Below, one piece after another: positions 1 to 12,571 of a stretch of DNA of 64,000 nt (its first letter is position 1; each line of letters opens with the position of its first letter). The position numbers and the translations under genes were made by a program. The notes below the pieces were generated by a model, which was not told the origin of the DNA, did not search any database, and worked only from the letters and a program-made list of their open reading frames with translations. This DNA is from Phycomyces nitens (lineage: Eukaryota; Mucoromycota; Mucoromycetes; Mucorales; Phycomycetaceae): contig JAHRBC010000003.1 of assembly GCA_022702545.1 (NCBI GenBank), forward strand, positions 124,001 through 188,000. The letters are read 5' to 3'.

Positions 1-430
1 TGATGGAAGAGACAGACAGGGTGTGATGGGGGTGACCCAAGTAGAATAAACAACGTTAGAGAAAAAAAAGTTTGACACCAAAAGGTTCTTTTTTATCATG
101 ACACTGATGACGATACCAATATAATAGACTGTGTGAGTGGCAGAAGGCTATAAGATAAAAAGAGAGGATCAGAATAATATTATAAAAAATATAAAGACCA
201 AAAAAAGATATTACCATTATGATTACAATCGTACATGAAGGAAGAGGTAGATGGGGTGATTGGTGGTATGGTCCACAATAAAATAAGCAACGTTAGAATA
301 GAAAATCATTTGACACAAAAATATTTTTTTAGCCCAATATTGATGATTGAACCATATAATAAAGCTGTGTGAGTTGAGGAGGTCTATAAAATAAAAAAAA
401 GAGAGTCAGGATAATTTGCAAGATGCTAAA
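1..430. repeat. Imperfect direct duplication of about 190 bp
   Basis: Positions about 1-190 and 236-425 align with many substitutions. Both contain AACGTTAGA, a TTTGACAC tract, an imperfect GATGA-rich stretch, a TGTGTGAGT motif and an AGAGAG-CAGGATAAT-type end. It lies in the ORF2-side noncoding end of E2. No gene is seen in 1-916. The minus strand of 523-777 is open, but looks like low-complexity spliced sequence rather than a clear gene; a segment at 600-665 is conserved, inverted, at 62098-62150 in E6. Confidence 0.6.
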
Positions 431-1182
431 GACACATTCAACTGACCACGGATTGTTTGGATGAGCAATGCAGGCAGGATGTATTGGAATGAGCGCATGT
501 TTATAAAGAAGCTACCGATTTTTTAGTGTAAAAAGGTGTAAAAAAGAAAGAAAAAATGGGCCCGGATATAGGAAACGAGGGAAAGGAAAAAAGAGCAAAA
601 AAGAAAAGAATACAAGGATATATAATTTGAAACAGAGACAGAATAGGTGTAATGGATAGAATCTAAAAACAAATGGAGCCATTCATTAGTGTGTACAAGA
701 AGTATTTGGATCCGCTCATCAAACTCTTTTTTTATAAATACTCTGTATTTTATATTCTCAAAGGCCTGTTCACACACAACACACCCTTCTGCTTCCCAAA
801 ACCTTTCAATAAAACAAATATCAATTGTATGTATAAGACATTACATATTTTATATGAGATCCCATGAAATAAAGACAATTAACAATTGAAAATTATTATT
901 TGATATTTTGTAGATTATGGCAAACAGACATGCAATTGCTCCTCAAACAACTGACGAGTTCAGGGAATTGATGGACAGATTGACCAGTGTGGAGGCTGGT
1001 TTGTCCAATGTGACTGGAGAGGTGCGTTCTGTTGGCACCAGGCTAGCCACTATGGACACCAGGCTTGGTGTTATCATCCAAGATGGTGCCAGTACCATTG
1101 CCATCTTGGATGGTTTTGGAAATGTCCCTGGGGCAACTTCTTCTGCCCCCGTTGCTGCTGCCCCTGTTGCTGCTGCTTCCGC

Positions 1183-1470
1183 TGTCAGGAACCAATCTAT
1201 ACAAGGAATAGGACAGGAGAAACAGGCAGAGAGTTATAGAAAGATTCCTTTATTAAAGATGTTGTTCGCTTGATCTTTCTATTGATCAAGCTCTAAGGTC
1301 ATTTATATACTTTTTAGTTCTAACTATGTTTGAGACAATTGAGAAGAGATTGGTGTTGTTGCAGAATGAAACATAGTTATGTTTCATTAATGATATTGGT
1401 TCTTTGAGAGCAATACATAGATATGAATCTGATTGTATTGTTTCAGGAATCCGATTGGTGGTTTCTGACA
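1183..1470 (-). repeat. Gypsy-1 3' LTR
   Basis: 288 bp, TGTCAG to CTGACA, identical by eye to the copy at 12284-12571. Preceded by target duplication TCCGC. Confidence 0.95.
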
Positions 1471-1842
1471 TTACCTCCCTCTCAAGGGTCTTGCTGTGGA
1501 AGTGCTTTGGGATGTTTCGTATTCTCGGATTTTGGCTGTGGCGTTTTCCAGATTTTCCAAAGGTTCCCAAGTTCTTTCTTCAGGGCCGTAGCCTTCCCAA
1601 TCTACTAAGTATTGTACCTTTCGATAGTGTAGGCGTTTGTCGAGTATCTCTTGTACTTCGTACTCTTGTTCATTGTTGACGATGATTGGAGGAGGAGGAG
1701 CTTGCTGGCGTGCAGACAAGTCATTCTGGGTCATTGGCTCCAAGAGAGAAACATGGAAGACGTTGTGGACGTTCATGGATGGGGGCAGTTGGATTCGAAA
1801 TGCAACAGGGTTGATTTGTTCCAATATTTTGAAGGGTCCAAG
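1471..1842 (-). pseudogene. Gypsy-1 pol, 3' part: integrase C-terminus and chromodomain
   Basis: This is the end of the Gypsy-1 polyprotein, separated from the rest by E1. It begins with LGPFKILEQ, the GPY/F-type module of gypsy integrases, and continues through NVFHVSLLEP to a chromodomain with YLVDWEGYGPEERTWEP; those aromatic residues are typical of chromoviral chromodomains, which in the family direct integration to marked chromatin. The stop TAA (1473-1471) touches the LTR. Deleting E1 plus one AAG duplication rejoins the codons for KR-LGPF in frame with 7941 and upward. Confidence 0.92.
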
Positions 1843-2072
1843 CACTGCAAAAATTGGTCAGTTTCACATATCTCAAAGAATATTAATTATACGTGAAAGA
1901 AAAGGTAAAATTAAAGATCAGATGTTTTTTGGTAGTTTAGACATATAGCAAAACGTTTTGTCAATGTAATTGGCTATAAAACATGTGTAGCATAAGAAAT
2001 GAATACTAAATCCAAATATATAAAATAAACTTTGCCTTGTATCCCTCTTCTTTACTGTAAAATCTTTTAATT

Positions 2073-5000
2073 ATGGCTCCTAACCGAAGTTCAAGAAATA
2101 CAGTCGAGTGCAGATGTTCTGTTTGCAAGAACAAACTGGGAGGCTTTAATATTATATCCTCTCAAACATTCAAACGACATATGAGAATAGAAGAAACAAA
2201 GAAAAACCTTCTCAGTCATAGGAGTAAGAAAGCTAATATAATTTTATTTTCCCAGTAAAATAACAAGTATAATATAGTATTTAATGAAGACAGAATCGAA
2301 ATGATTCATGAAACATCTGAGGCCGTTGATAAACATGAACAGTTTTTTGATGCTGAAGAATATGAAATTGAAAATGAAGGTGAATTTGATAATAGAAATA
2401 AATTTATTTTTTATTTTTCTTTACTAATTTTTATTTTAATATTTGGATAAAGATGAGGCAGCACCAGCACAGATAAGGAACCTATCTTTTTCCGAAGCTG
2501 ACACCATGTTTGGTGTTGATGGAGATGACTGTGTTCATGAGAGCATCTCTGAGAATGAAGAAGACGAGGAAGAAAGTGAAGATAGTGATGATGAGGCGGC
2601 AATTTTTGGTGAAGGTATGGATATCGTGAATTAATATTGACCCCTGATAAATAGAATTATATGAGCTAATTTTCATTTTTTACACAAAAGATTTTTCTTT
2701 GGACCCACAACCAAAGTTGAATTTCATCCACCATTTCATTGTCACCACCATTGCCCTATTTGTATCCTTGTACGTCGTTGATGAAGGAGCAGTTATCTTG
2801 ATTGCCATTATCAACAAGATTCTTGAAATATTCCAGGATCCATTTCGTCTTCCTTTGAGTGTTCCTGGTCTCAAGCAATTGGCAGGTTATGGCAATTTGA
2901 CAAGTGGGATAAAAAGTATGTTGCATGCAGTGAATGCCATACAATCTATGATATTGGTGTATCTGTTCCTTTGTCTTGTACATCAATCAAGTTTGGCGGC
3001 AGCTCTTTGTGTTCCAATCCGTTGTTCAAGTCTGGATCTGAGTCACGAATCCCAAAGAGAACATACGTATACCACTCTGTCATAGACTCATTGAAAAAGT
3101 TTTTTCGTCGCCCAGGATTTGAAGATGCAATCAATTCATGGAATCGTGGGCCAAAAGTAGATGGAGTATTGTTTGACATTTATGATGGTATCATGTGGAA
3201 TGAATTCCAGGACATTGATGGCTTCCCATTTGTTGACACTGACCGATCTCTCATGTTGACCTTGAATATCGACTGGTTCCAGCCATTTGATGGTGTTACC
3301 TACTCTTGTGGAGCGATTTATCTTGCCATCAACAACCTTCCTTGGGAGATTAGGTTCAAAAAGGAGAATACAATTCTTGTTGGATTAATGCCAGGGCCAA
3401 AGGAAGCAAAGACATCAGAGATAAACAGCTATCTCCAACCTCTTGTTGATGAGTTGCAAAGTCTTTACAAGGGTGTCAAAATCCAAACCCACCAATATCC
3501 AAATGGTACAACAATCCGCGCTGCTCTCTTCATGGTTGCCTGTGATATCCCCGCCGCAAGGAAAGTATGTGGATTTACATCCCATACGAGTACAAATGCA
3601 TGCCATAAGTGCAAACGCCAATTCTCCCGGTTAGCTGGAACGAGTTCTGTCAATTATTCTGGATTTGACTTCTCAAAGTGGCTCCTTCGCACTAAGAATG
3701 ATAATTGTAAGGATGCTGAGGTCTGGAGAAATGCAACCACTAAGACTGAGAGACATCGTCTTGAAGTTGAAAATGGTGTTCGCTGGTCCGAACTGCATCG
3801 TCTTGAGTACTTTGATGCTGTCCGCTGCACCATTATAGATCCAATGCACAACCTTTTCTTGGGAACTGCTAAGCGAATGATGGAAAAATGGGTTGCAGAT
3901 GGAATAATTGACTCCAAAAAACTCGTCTCTATGCAAAACATGGTTAAAAATATGGTACTGCCACCTGATTACACACCACTAAAGACAAAGATTGCAAAAG
4001 GATTTCCTTTCATGAAGGCTGATGAGTGGAAGTCGTGGTGCCTTGTGTATTCTCCTGTTGTCCTGAAAGATCTACTCCCGCCAAAAATGTTTGAAAATTG
4101 GATATTCTTTGTCAATGCATGCCGTTTACTCATCAAGCCCAACATCACTGAAGACGAAATCGACAATGCTCATGAATATCTACAAAAATTTTGCCAAGGC
4201 TGTGAGAATCTTTATGATCTTGATCTTCTTTCACCGAATATGCACCTTCATCTTCATTTACATCAGACAGTTCAAGACTTTGGCCCTGTGTATGGTTACT
4301 GGCTTTTTGGCTTTGAGAGATACAATGGTATCCTCAAAAACATCCAGACAAACAGGAAAACCGGATTTGAATGGACATACATGAAGAGATTTGTTGAAGA
4401 AGTTCACAAAGAAGATTTTGCGCGGAATATACTTGAGTCTGCTAATGCACATGGTTATCTGGATATTTTCAAGAAATTGTTAAAAACTGAGACTCGTTCA
4501 GTAATCCCGCCCAGTCAACCTCATGCATTCTCCCTGTCTGATTTCATAAATGCCACATACAACACAACATCTTCTATCAAAGGCAATGAATCTCTTCCAC
4601 CATCTGCATTTTCTCTTAGAACAAAGCCTTTGTCACCAATGCCAAGTCCTGATTATGATTGTCTTGTTGAACATTACCAAGTGGTCTATAATGACAGGTC
4701 AATCTCAAGTTGCAAAATCAACATGGACAGTTCTGCTTTTGTCAACGATTGGATTGTCATGCTGAAGTCTATCAACATTCTTGGCCAAGTATTCAAAGGC
4801 AATCATGGTAACAAACGTGGATCATACATTCAGGCATTGTTTGTGGAGGACAAAACAAATGTAATCTATGGATATATTGGAGAAATCCAATATATTTTTG
4901 TGCACACATTTAGTCCAGCATCCTTATCAACTGAATACCACAACCCCCAGCATACCTTTGCCTTTGTTAAATGGTATAAAACAACATCTGATAGGACTAG

Positions 5001-5169
5001 AGAAATGGAAGGCATTGAGATCCACAAAAGCGAGTTTTCAAGAGTTGATTTTCAAAGTATCCTACCTATGCACCGAATTCTCATGCCAGTTGCAATTGTT
5101 GATTACCAGCCATTAAGCAAGATTAGCAAAAAACTTGTAGTTCCATTGCCACGCAAAATTTATACTTAG
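2073..5169 (+). pseudogene. E1 transposase (Tnp2/CACTA type), one frameshift
   Basis: Four exons: 2073-2223, 2290-2379, 2453-2614 and 2691-5169, each junction in phase 1, as in E4. Exon 1 has Cys-x-Cys-x2-Cys followed by a His in FKRHMR, a probable zinc-binding or DNA-binding head. Exons 2-3 are acidic. The last exon carries the Tnp2 core: DWFQPFDGVTYSCGAIYL, LVGLMPGPKEAK, CDIPAARK, a CHKC cluster, DPMHNLFLGTAKRMM, and the DUF4218-like NMHLHLHLH and GFERYNG. One nucleotide is missing near the A run at 2911-2915, so N-terminal sequence read from 2691 does not join the frame that runs to 5169. With one base restored the sum is 961 codons. This is either a real lesion or a homopolymer error. Confidence 0.9.
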
Positions 5170-5261
5170 CTTTTAATATATTTATCTATTGGTCAAAACT
5201 CTTCAGCTATATTTACAATTTGCAGTTGATATAAAATATAGAGAGAAAAAGAAAAATATAT

Positions 5262-6485
5262 TTATTCATCTCTAATTAACCAGGGAGGCAAGATGGTAGA
5301 CAGAAAAGTGGGGACAGGGACAACTTTAACTCCTCTTTGGATTCTAGGGGTCTTTGGTTTTGACTTTGACTGCCCCTTTCTCAAGTCACGGTCTTTAGAA
5401 ATGCGATCAATTATTGCCAAGAGTCTGTTTAACTGTTTTTGTCATTAGTTTTAACTTGTGCTGCAACAAATACAAATTGAAAATAATTACCTCATCACTT
5501 CTCCAACTGGGGCAAGCAATCTTTACAACCTTCAGGCTGACACCTTCACCAAAATCCTCAACACCTGATTCACCATCTGACATGACCTCTTTTCGAAGAA
5601 CATTGAGATATGCCATCTCATGAGCATTTCCTTCTTTTGGACCCATCTCAGCATCTATGATCTCCCAGTTGGTCTCATAGGTAATAATGCGGCGATTAAG
5701 AATCTGTTAATATTTTTAGAATATAAGATAACCATGTACATTAATATTTTTCTTATAATTACCTCTCTCATTCGGCTATTGATGCGTGCATTATGCTTCT
5801 TGATAATGCCTGCCTCCTCTGACATGTTAACACTTCGGTAGAAGGTCTTGTAGTTGTTTTTGATTTTAGCAACTACCATACTTGGCCAAAATCCAGCAGC
5901 ACGAGGCTGTGAGAGTATATACTCTCTCAGATATTTGACAATCTTGACATTGTCCTGATGATCAATCCATTGATCAGTATTCCATTTTCTCCTGGCTTCA
6001 TTCTCAGCAATCTCAATGGGATCGTTGGACTTTAAGTCCCTTATCCACATTTTCTCATGGATCAAGTCCTGTATATTTTTATTAGATTATATATTATTAT
6101 ACTCTGTCAAGATTATCTATACCAAAATGATCGCACTCATCTGACTCTCACTGAGAGAAGGCTGAGCAGGAACAGAAGGAGAGATAGTTGCTGGCAAAAC
6201 TGGGCCAGCAGGTGCTCCATTAAAAACACCATTGGCATGAGCATTCATGAACATGCTCACTGTGTTTGCTGAGCTAGCCTGCATGTCATACATCTTTCTA
6301 AGCTGGCGACTCATCGATGCCATCTGTCCAGAGAGTTCTTTATATCCCTCATCATCATTTCTGACTGTCTCAGATCTTGGGGCAAGTCTGCGGCGTTTTG
6401 GCTGATTACCTGCCCCCTGGGAAGAACTGCCAGGCTGTTCATTAGCATTTGATCTGCGATTAGAGTTTCTTGAGCTAGAAGACAT
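5262..6485 (-). CDS. E1 ORF2, accessory transposon protein of unknown function
   Basis: Four exons on the minus strand: 6485-6123, 6068-5763 (306 nt), 5703-5491 and 5432-5262, all phase 0, giving 350 aa with no stop. Splice sites are GT-AG. The N-terminus is Ser/Asn/Arg-rich with a KRRR stretch that could be a nuclear signal. Exon 2 holds RRKWNTDQW, the equivalent of the RWNTD segment of relatives. Exon 3 ends with CPSWRSDE, and the C-terminus ends LPPWLIRDE. The stop lies 92 bp from the transposase stop, tail to tail. No known domain is recognised. Coding is supported because the same exon plan and motifs recur in six diverged copies. Confidence 0.82.
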
Positions 6486-7937
6486 TTTCTATATGTATTT
6501 TATAAATATAACAATATATGAATATATTAAAATATTATATTTTGCCTATTCAGCATATAAATACATACGAAGCAAAATACAGTTATTGGTAAAGATATTT
6601 AGAAAATAAAAAGGGGACAGACTACAATATGCTTATTGAAAATATTTTTATTATAATTTACATTTTTAATCAGTGCTGTAAGATCATCTGTATTAATCTA
6701 TTTTGGTCTGTAAAACTGGGTCCCAGTATATACGACTCATGGTAACCTCAAATAAATTTCAAATAATATATTCTCCTTTTCCTTTTCTTTCCTATTTATT
6801 TTATTTTTCAATACCCTGGTAAGTTATTATTTTTTAAACATGTTGTTTATATCGTCAAGTATATTATATTAACTACTGATATATTATTAATATAGTATAA
6901 TATGCTCTTCTTTTATGACAAAGGTAAATATAATATCATGATAAACTATATGTTTACTAATTATTCATTTAAAAGATTCACGGCTTTCTGATATTTCAAA
7001 ATGATATTGATGATAATATACATGGTAAATATAAAAAGATCGTTATATTTTCTCTTATTAATTTATTATTTTTTAGTTGAACATATTGCAATCCATGTTC
7101 TGTATTTTGTTTTTATCCCGCAACTCTCAATATGTAAGCAAACATCTTGTATAAGCTCTTACTATTTGCCAAATACTACTTTAGTTATCACATTTTATAT
7201 CTGCAATCTGGAATAAATATTTTTCTATGATTGCATATAGCTTTATGGGTAAATACAAAATGAAAAATATGGATTATTTTAAAAATTAATATCTGTTACT
7301 TCTTTTATCACAGATATATAAATATCTATTCACAAGAAACTCTCCTGCTTTATTTGTCTTTTACAAGGAGTACCTACCCATACTGTGTCTATATATCAAA
7401 AGGTATACTATATAGATGAGTAATATTTTTGAAATCTAGGTCTAGAACAAAATTCTAAATAATATTCTCCTAAAAATAAAAATAATAAAATAAACTATTC
7501 ATAAATGATTTTCCATAAAAATATTTATAAAAAGTGTGAGAACTATGTAGCTGTTCAATAAGAAGCTGTTATTATAGTGACAGTTAAAATATAGTCCAAT
7601 AAAATGCCACCATTGATACGTGAAATAAAACATTTGCGCGTTTCTATAATCTTTAAACCATTGTTTTCTTGATTCTTAAAAGAAAACAAAAATGCAACGT
7701 TATACAAGAACATCTGTTTTTTTTTTAAAAAAAAAGTAATTTATAGTCAGTTTGTGTATGGTAATACTATAGTTCTTTATGAGAGTGTTTCCATCCTTAG
7801 GATAAATAAAAGAATTATAGGTAGAAATAATATCTGTCTGAATAGTAAAATATTACTCAAAGTCTGGGTAAAATCTTTTATTTCACTCAGAATTTCATAT
7901 TATTTTACATATGTAAAAGGAACATATTTTTGCAGTG
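6486..7937 (+). other. E1 ORF2-side end with short exon-like chain (possible ORF3 remnant)
   Basis: No long ORF. Successive segments bounded by AG and GT are seen at 6896-6923, 6976-7024 and 7077-7133, after a donor at 6819 (CTG|GTAAGT) that matches in position and sequence the first donor of the ORF3 chains in E4 and E5. One phase stays open through the three segments. Whether it is coding, a decayed ORF3 or a spliced noncoding RNA cannot be told. The last 800 bp are AT-rich with nothing recognised other than the terminal repeat. Confidence 0.4.
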
Positions 7938-7940
7938 AAG

Positions 7941-10900
7941 GCGTTTGTAGTCTAGCTTTTTGTTGGGTCGAGTGGTTTTGATATTGGAGCTAGACAGCCA
8001 GACTTGATCTCCAATTATGAGTTTAGGGGCAGGTTTACGGTGCTGGTTGGCATACATTGAGTACTGCTCTTGGGCTTTCTTCATGTTGTCTTGTATTTCT
8101 TCGAACATGGTTTTCATAATGGTGATTTTGTCGTGGACTGTTGGTACCAAAATGTCATCAGGATTGTTAAAGTCAAGCCTGGGGTTGAATCCATAGTTGG
8201 CGACAAAGGGGCTGTGTTTGGTTGCAGTGTGTACTGAGTTGTTATATGCAAATTCTGCCAATGGAAGTAGTCTTGTCCAGTTGTTTTGAGCATAATTTGT
8301 ATAACAACGGAGATGCTGCTCAAGTATCTGGTTAACTCGTTCTGTTTGACCATCAGACTCTGGGTGGAAGGCAGTTGACAGGGATGTTGTTGTACCAAGG
8401 CTTTTGTGGAACGACCTCCAGAATCGGGATACAAATTGAGGGCCACAATCAGAGACTATGTCAAGAGGGACTCCATGGAGACGAACCACATTTGCTAAGA
8501 ACAAGTCCACTGTTTCTATGGCAGAAATTGATTTGTTGCAAGGGATGAAGTGTGCCATTTTTGATAGTCGGTCTACTACCACCATGACGCTGTCAAAGGA
8601 TCCGGATAGAGGCAAGTCGGTAATAAAATCCAGGGAGACTGAAGACCAAGGTTGCTTTGGGACCGATAGTGGCATTAATTGACCATATTTGACATGGCGA
8701 GATGTTTTGCTTCTGCAGCATATTTCGCATGTTGCCACATAGTCTTTGACATATTTCCATAATCCAGGCCACCAGTATGTTCTGGATACCAGCTCTTGGG
8801 TTCTAGCTATCCCAAAATGTCCCGCGAGCAAGGCATCATGTCTAGACTTCAAGACTTCTATTCGACAGGAGCCCTCGGGGACATAAATGCGATTGTCTTT
8901 GTAGATGATTCCTTGTCGCATGGAGAATTCTGAGTCTGGAGAGATACTAGCAATGATTTCTTGGGCTTTGGTATCATTGGTTGTGGCATTCTTGATCATC
9001 GTCATGATTGGTTGGGTCTGTGAACGGAGTGTTGTTGCTGCCACAATAAACTGTTGAGGTTTTAGTAACGCACGATTTTGAGTCTCCAGGACTTCATCTC
9101 CTCCTTTTGGCGAATATTCCGGGCGGCGAGACAATGCATCTGGCTTGCCTTGCATATGACCTGGGCGGTATATGATGGCAAAGTCGAAGTCGGCAAGGAA
9201 CAGAGACCAACGAACTTGGCGGCGGTTGAGATTTCGGGTGGTGGTAAAATATTCCAAATTCTTGTGGTCAGTAAAAACGGTGACTTGATGTTGAGCACCA
9301 ACGAGATGGTGTCACCATGTTTCGAAAGCGTCGACGATGGCAAGCATTTCCTTGTCATAGATTTCGTAATTTATTTCGGCTGGTAGGAATTTTCGAGAGA
9401 AGAAGGCAACAGGGTGAAGAAGATTATCTTGGCCAATCTGGGACAATACTGCGCCTATGGCAAAGTCAGATGCATCGGTTTCGAGCACAAAGGGTTTGTT
9501 TGGGTTGGCATGGACGAGGATAGGTGCGGAACAAAACTGAGACTTGAGATTATTAAAGGCTGATTGAGCCTGGTCAGACCAAATGAAGGGGACTTTTTTG
9601 GATAGCAATTTTGTCATAGGGAGCACAACTTGGGAAAATCCTTGGATAAAGCATCTATAGTAGTTGGCGAATCCCAGAAAAACTTGTAGGCTGTGGACTG
9701 AGTTTGGGGCTTGCCATTCTTGAAGGGTTTTGACTTTTCCAGGATCCATATGGACTCCTGCTGGAGAAATGTTATAACCAAGGAATTCAACCTGTTCTTG
9801 GTCAAAAGCGCATTTTTCAAGTTTTGCATAGAGACCATTATCTAGAAGACGTTGCAAGACGTTACGGACATGAATGTCGTGGGTGGACTGGTCAGGCGAG
9901 AATATCAGGATGTCATCTAGATAAGTGACAACAAAGTCATCGAGCATGTCTCTGAACACATCATTAATCATGTGCTGAAAGGTCGCAGGGGCGTTGCTTA
10001 ATCCAAATGGCATTACAGCATATTCGAAATGACCATATCTGGTGCGGAAAGCGGTTTTCCATTCATCACCCGGTTTGACTCTAACAAGATTATAAGCACC
10101 CCGAAGGTCTACCTTGGTGAACACCTTGGCATTACCCAATCTATCCAATAACTCATTTATTAGTGGTAGCGGGTAGCGGTTCTTGATGGTAATCTTGTTA
10201 AGACCTCGGTAGTCGGCACAGAGGCGGAGAGAATTGTCTTTCTTTTTTACAAAAAGAATAGGAGCACCGGCAGGAGACTTGGAGTGTCGAATAAATCCTT
10301 TGGCAAGGTTTTCATCCAGATAATCTCGTAGGGCTTTGAGTTCCGGTTCACTCAGGTTATAAATTGGCCCCCATGGTGGTGTGGCACCTTCCGTAAGTTG
10401 GATTTCCATGTCATACTTGCGATGTTCTGGTAATATGTCAGCTTTAGCTTTGCTGAATACTGATGACAAGTCGGCATATTTTTCTGGGATTTCCACCTTG
10501 GCAGTGAGTGAGGCAACGGGAGCTGGAGCAGGAATGGGGACAATGGAATCGGGAACGGGGACAACAGAAACAGAGGCAGGGGGAATAGAATCGAGGACTG
10601 GGACAGGAACAACAGAATCGGAGCTAGAGGCAAAAGAAACAGAAACAGGAGCAGGAACTTTGGTATGACTGGGTGCACGGACTGGGGATACAGAGACGGA
10701 TGATAAGTGGTAGGAGTCAAAAACAGGAGCAGATGTCTTACAAACAGAAACAGGCAAAGTAGATTGAGAGGTGCTGGGGAAGGAAACAGTTTGGTGTTTC
10801 CAAGATAACGTAATTGGGTCATGGCGAGCACACCAACTAGTTCCGAGAATTATGGGATAGGTTGTTATTGGTAAAACATGAAAGTTGGCACTTTCCGGAA

Positions 10901-11333
10901 TTTTACCAACTGATAACATAATAGTTTCAGTTTCCTTGGTAACAGCACCACCATCAAGTTCTCGGCCATCAACAACATAAACGGGCAAAGGAGTAGCTTT
11001 ATTTTTTGTGGGGATTTTATATTTTTTAACTAGTTCTTCGCTAATAAAGCTGCTGTGAGCACCAGAATCAACGAGGGCTTGTGTACAAATTTTTGTATCA
11101 CCAAAGGACAGAGAGACAGGAAGGACAAGGTGTTTTTCGGAGGAGGTTAGTGGTGGGTAAGGGTCTGGAGGGTCTGGGAGAGGTAGGCGATTATTGTCCA
11201 GAGTGTCTACCCTTACTGGGACATCTGGACAAACTCTTTTCCCTGTTCCGAAATGGCATTGATGCTGGTTGTGACACCAGACTTGGCAGGGCATTGTCGA
11301 ACCATATGGCCAGGCTGGCCACAATAGAGACAA
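7941..11333 (-). pseudogene. Gypsy-1 pol: protease, RT, RNase H, integrase core
   Basis: Minus-strand polyprotein in the -1 frame relative to gag, overlapping it by about 120 nt, so expression by frameshift is likely. Domains in order: aspartic protease ([13 protein letters not shown]), reverse transcriptase (YLDDILIFS), RNase H ([11 protein letters not shown]), integrase HHCC finger (HFGIARTQEL through CEICC) and integrase core (LDFITDLP; HPESDGQTERVNQ). A TGA at 9314-9312 interrupts RNase H where a TW-R-HH context suggests CGA to TGA. The integrase has SDCGPQF where the usual residue after D is Arg, again consistent with a CpG transition. The rest lies beyond E1 at 1842-1471. Confidence 0.93.
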
Positions 11334-12253
11334 AGTCCCTGGTTTCGGCGACGGTCCTTTTCAGTCTGTGTCAGAGGACCTCTTGGAGTGGCTCGGACAG
11401 CATCGATTTCCATTGGAACAGGACCATTAGACGGGGAAGAAGTTGACGGAGTCGGAAATTGATTGGCGCTAACAGGGTGAAACAAGGAGGAAGAAAATTG
11501 GCGGGGACCTCTCGATTTTTCCAGACGACGTTCTTGGAATCGGTTGTCAATTCTGGTACTAATCTCGACAAGCTCATTCATGGTTGTTGGTCTTTGAGGA
11601 ACTTTGCACAGCTCGTCTTTTATTTCGTCATTCAATGATCGGTAAAAGGCTGCACACAAAGCAGATTCGTTCCAGGAGACATCGGCAGCAATTCGACGGA
11701 ATTCCCCAGCTAAGACAGCAACAGATCGTCGGCCTTGTACTATGGTCATGAGCTTGCGTTCTGCATTTCCAGCGGCATCAGGATCACCAAAAGCAATGTT
11801 GAATTCTCGAACAAAGGCAGCAAAATCATTCAGAATGCTTTGGTTGTTTTGTCGTAAGTATGGTGCAAACCAGGAAAAAGCAGGACCACGAAGACGGGAG
11901 GCAGCAAAAGATACTTTGGCACTTTCCATAGCATAACGCTGAGGCTGCGACATGAATACCAACTGTAATTGGAGTATGAAGTCGCTAGCAAAACGGCGGT
12001 CACCTTGGAAGGCTTCTGGATCAGCCATCTTTGGTTCGTAGTGCGACTGTGTAGGGATATTCATCGTGGGTGGGGGAGGCTGAGTGTTGTTCATGTTTTG
12101 GGATCGAAGTGCTAGGATTTCTTGTTGCATGGCTTCCATTTGTCGCAAGAGGGTGCTAGTAGTAGGCTCGTCTCTTCTATCATCAGATGCTGATTCGACG
12201 GTAGAAGAATCCGAGGAGTCCGAAGGGGCAATAAACGACTTCGAGGAGAACAT
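11213..12253 (-). CDS. Gypsy-1 gag
   Basis: An intact 346-aa reading frame begins at the ATG at 12253, 30 bp inside the 5' LTR. It has a Ser/Asp-rich start, a short coiled-coil-like stretch ([19 protein letters not shown]), the retrotransposon gag region with FIQ-like helices (about residues 80-230) and a CCHC zinc knuckle ([14 protein letters not shown]) near residue 312. Gag forms the particle and packages RNA. The pol frame overlaps its 3' end in the -1 phase. Confidence 0.92.
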   Translation of the reverse strand: MFSSKSFIAPSDSSDSSTVESASDDRRDEPTTSTLLRQMEAMQQEILALRSQNMNNTQPPPPTMNIPTQSHYEPKMADPEAFQGDRRFASDFILQLQLVFMSQPQRYAMESAKVSFAASRLRGPAFSWFAPYLRQNNQSILNDFAAFVREFNIAFGDPDAAGNAERKLMTIVQGRRSVAVLAGEFRRIAADVSWNESALCAAFYRSLNDEIKDELCKVPQRPTTMNELVEISTRIDNRFQERRLEKSRGPRQFSSSLFHPVSANQFPTPSTSSPSNGPVPMEIDAVRATPRGPLTQTEKDRRRNQGLCLYCGQPGHMVRQCPAKSGVTTSINAISEQGKEFVQMSQ

Positions 12254-12283
12254 AGTAGGAAAAATTGTAGGAAGCGAACAAAC

Positions 12284-12571
12284 TGTCAGGAACCAATCTA
12301 TACAAGGAATAGGACAGGAGAAACAGGCAGAGAGTTATAGAAAGATTCCTTTATTAAAGATGTTGTTCGCTTGATCTTTCTATTGATCAAGCTCTAAGGT
12401 CATTTATATACTTTTTAGTTCTAACTATGTTTGAGACAATTGAGAAGAGATTGGTGTTGTTGCAGAATGAAACATAGTTATGTTTCATTAATGATATTGG
12501 TTCTTTGAGAGCAATACATAGATATGAATCTGATTGTATTGTTTCAGGAATCCGATTGGTGGTTTCTGACA
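12284..12571 (-). repeat. Gypsy-1 5' LTR
   Basis: 288 bp, identical by eye to 1183-1470; flanked on the outside by target duplication TCCGC (12572-12576). Confidence 0.95.

Larger units (their letters stand above)
1843..7937 (+). mobile_element. E1: CACTGC-type CACTA transposon inside Gypsy-1
   Basis: Both ends are fixed by the interrupted Gypsy-1 integrase reading frame. Terminal inverted repeats are CACTGCAAAAAT (12 bp, perfect) and the target duplication is AAG (1840-1842, 7938-7940). Length is 6095 bp. It carries a transposase gene (2073-5169, plus) and a convergent ORF2 (6485-5262, minus), then a stretch with short exon-like segments. Short CACTG termini, a 3-bp duplication and a Tnp2-type transposase together define the CACTA superfamily. 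Confidence 0.96.
1183..12571 (-). mobile_element. Gypsy-1: Ty3/gypsy chromovirus-type LTR retrotransposon
   Basis: The 288-bp LTRs (1183-1470 and 12284-12571) start TGTCAG and end CTGACA. The 5-bp target duplication TCCGC is at 1178-1182 and 12572-12576. The coding strand is minus: gag, then protease-RT-RNase H-integrase, then a chromodomain. A purine tract GAGAGGGAGGTAA abuts the 3' LTR and contains the pol stop codon. By eye the two LTRs are identical over 288 bp, so insertion was very recent. Without E1 and one AAG duplication the element is about 5.29 kb. It lies in exon 1 of E2 ORF2. Confidence 0.95.

Noticed and set aside
1404..1948. Plus-strand ORFs over the Gypsy-1 LTR and chromodomain
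   Set aside because: They are antisense shadows of the minus-strand integrase and chromodomain and lack any domain.
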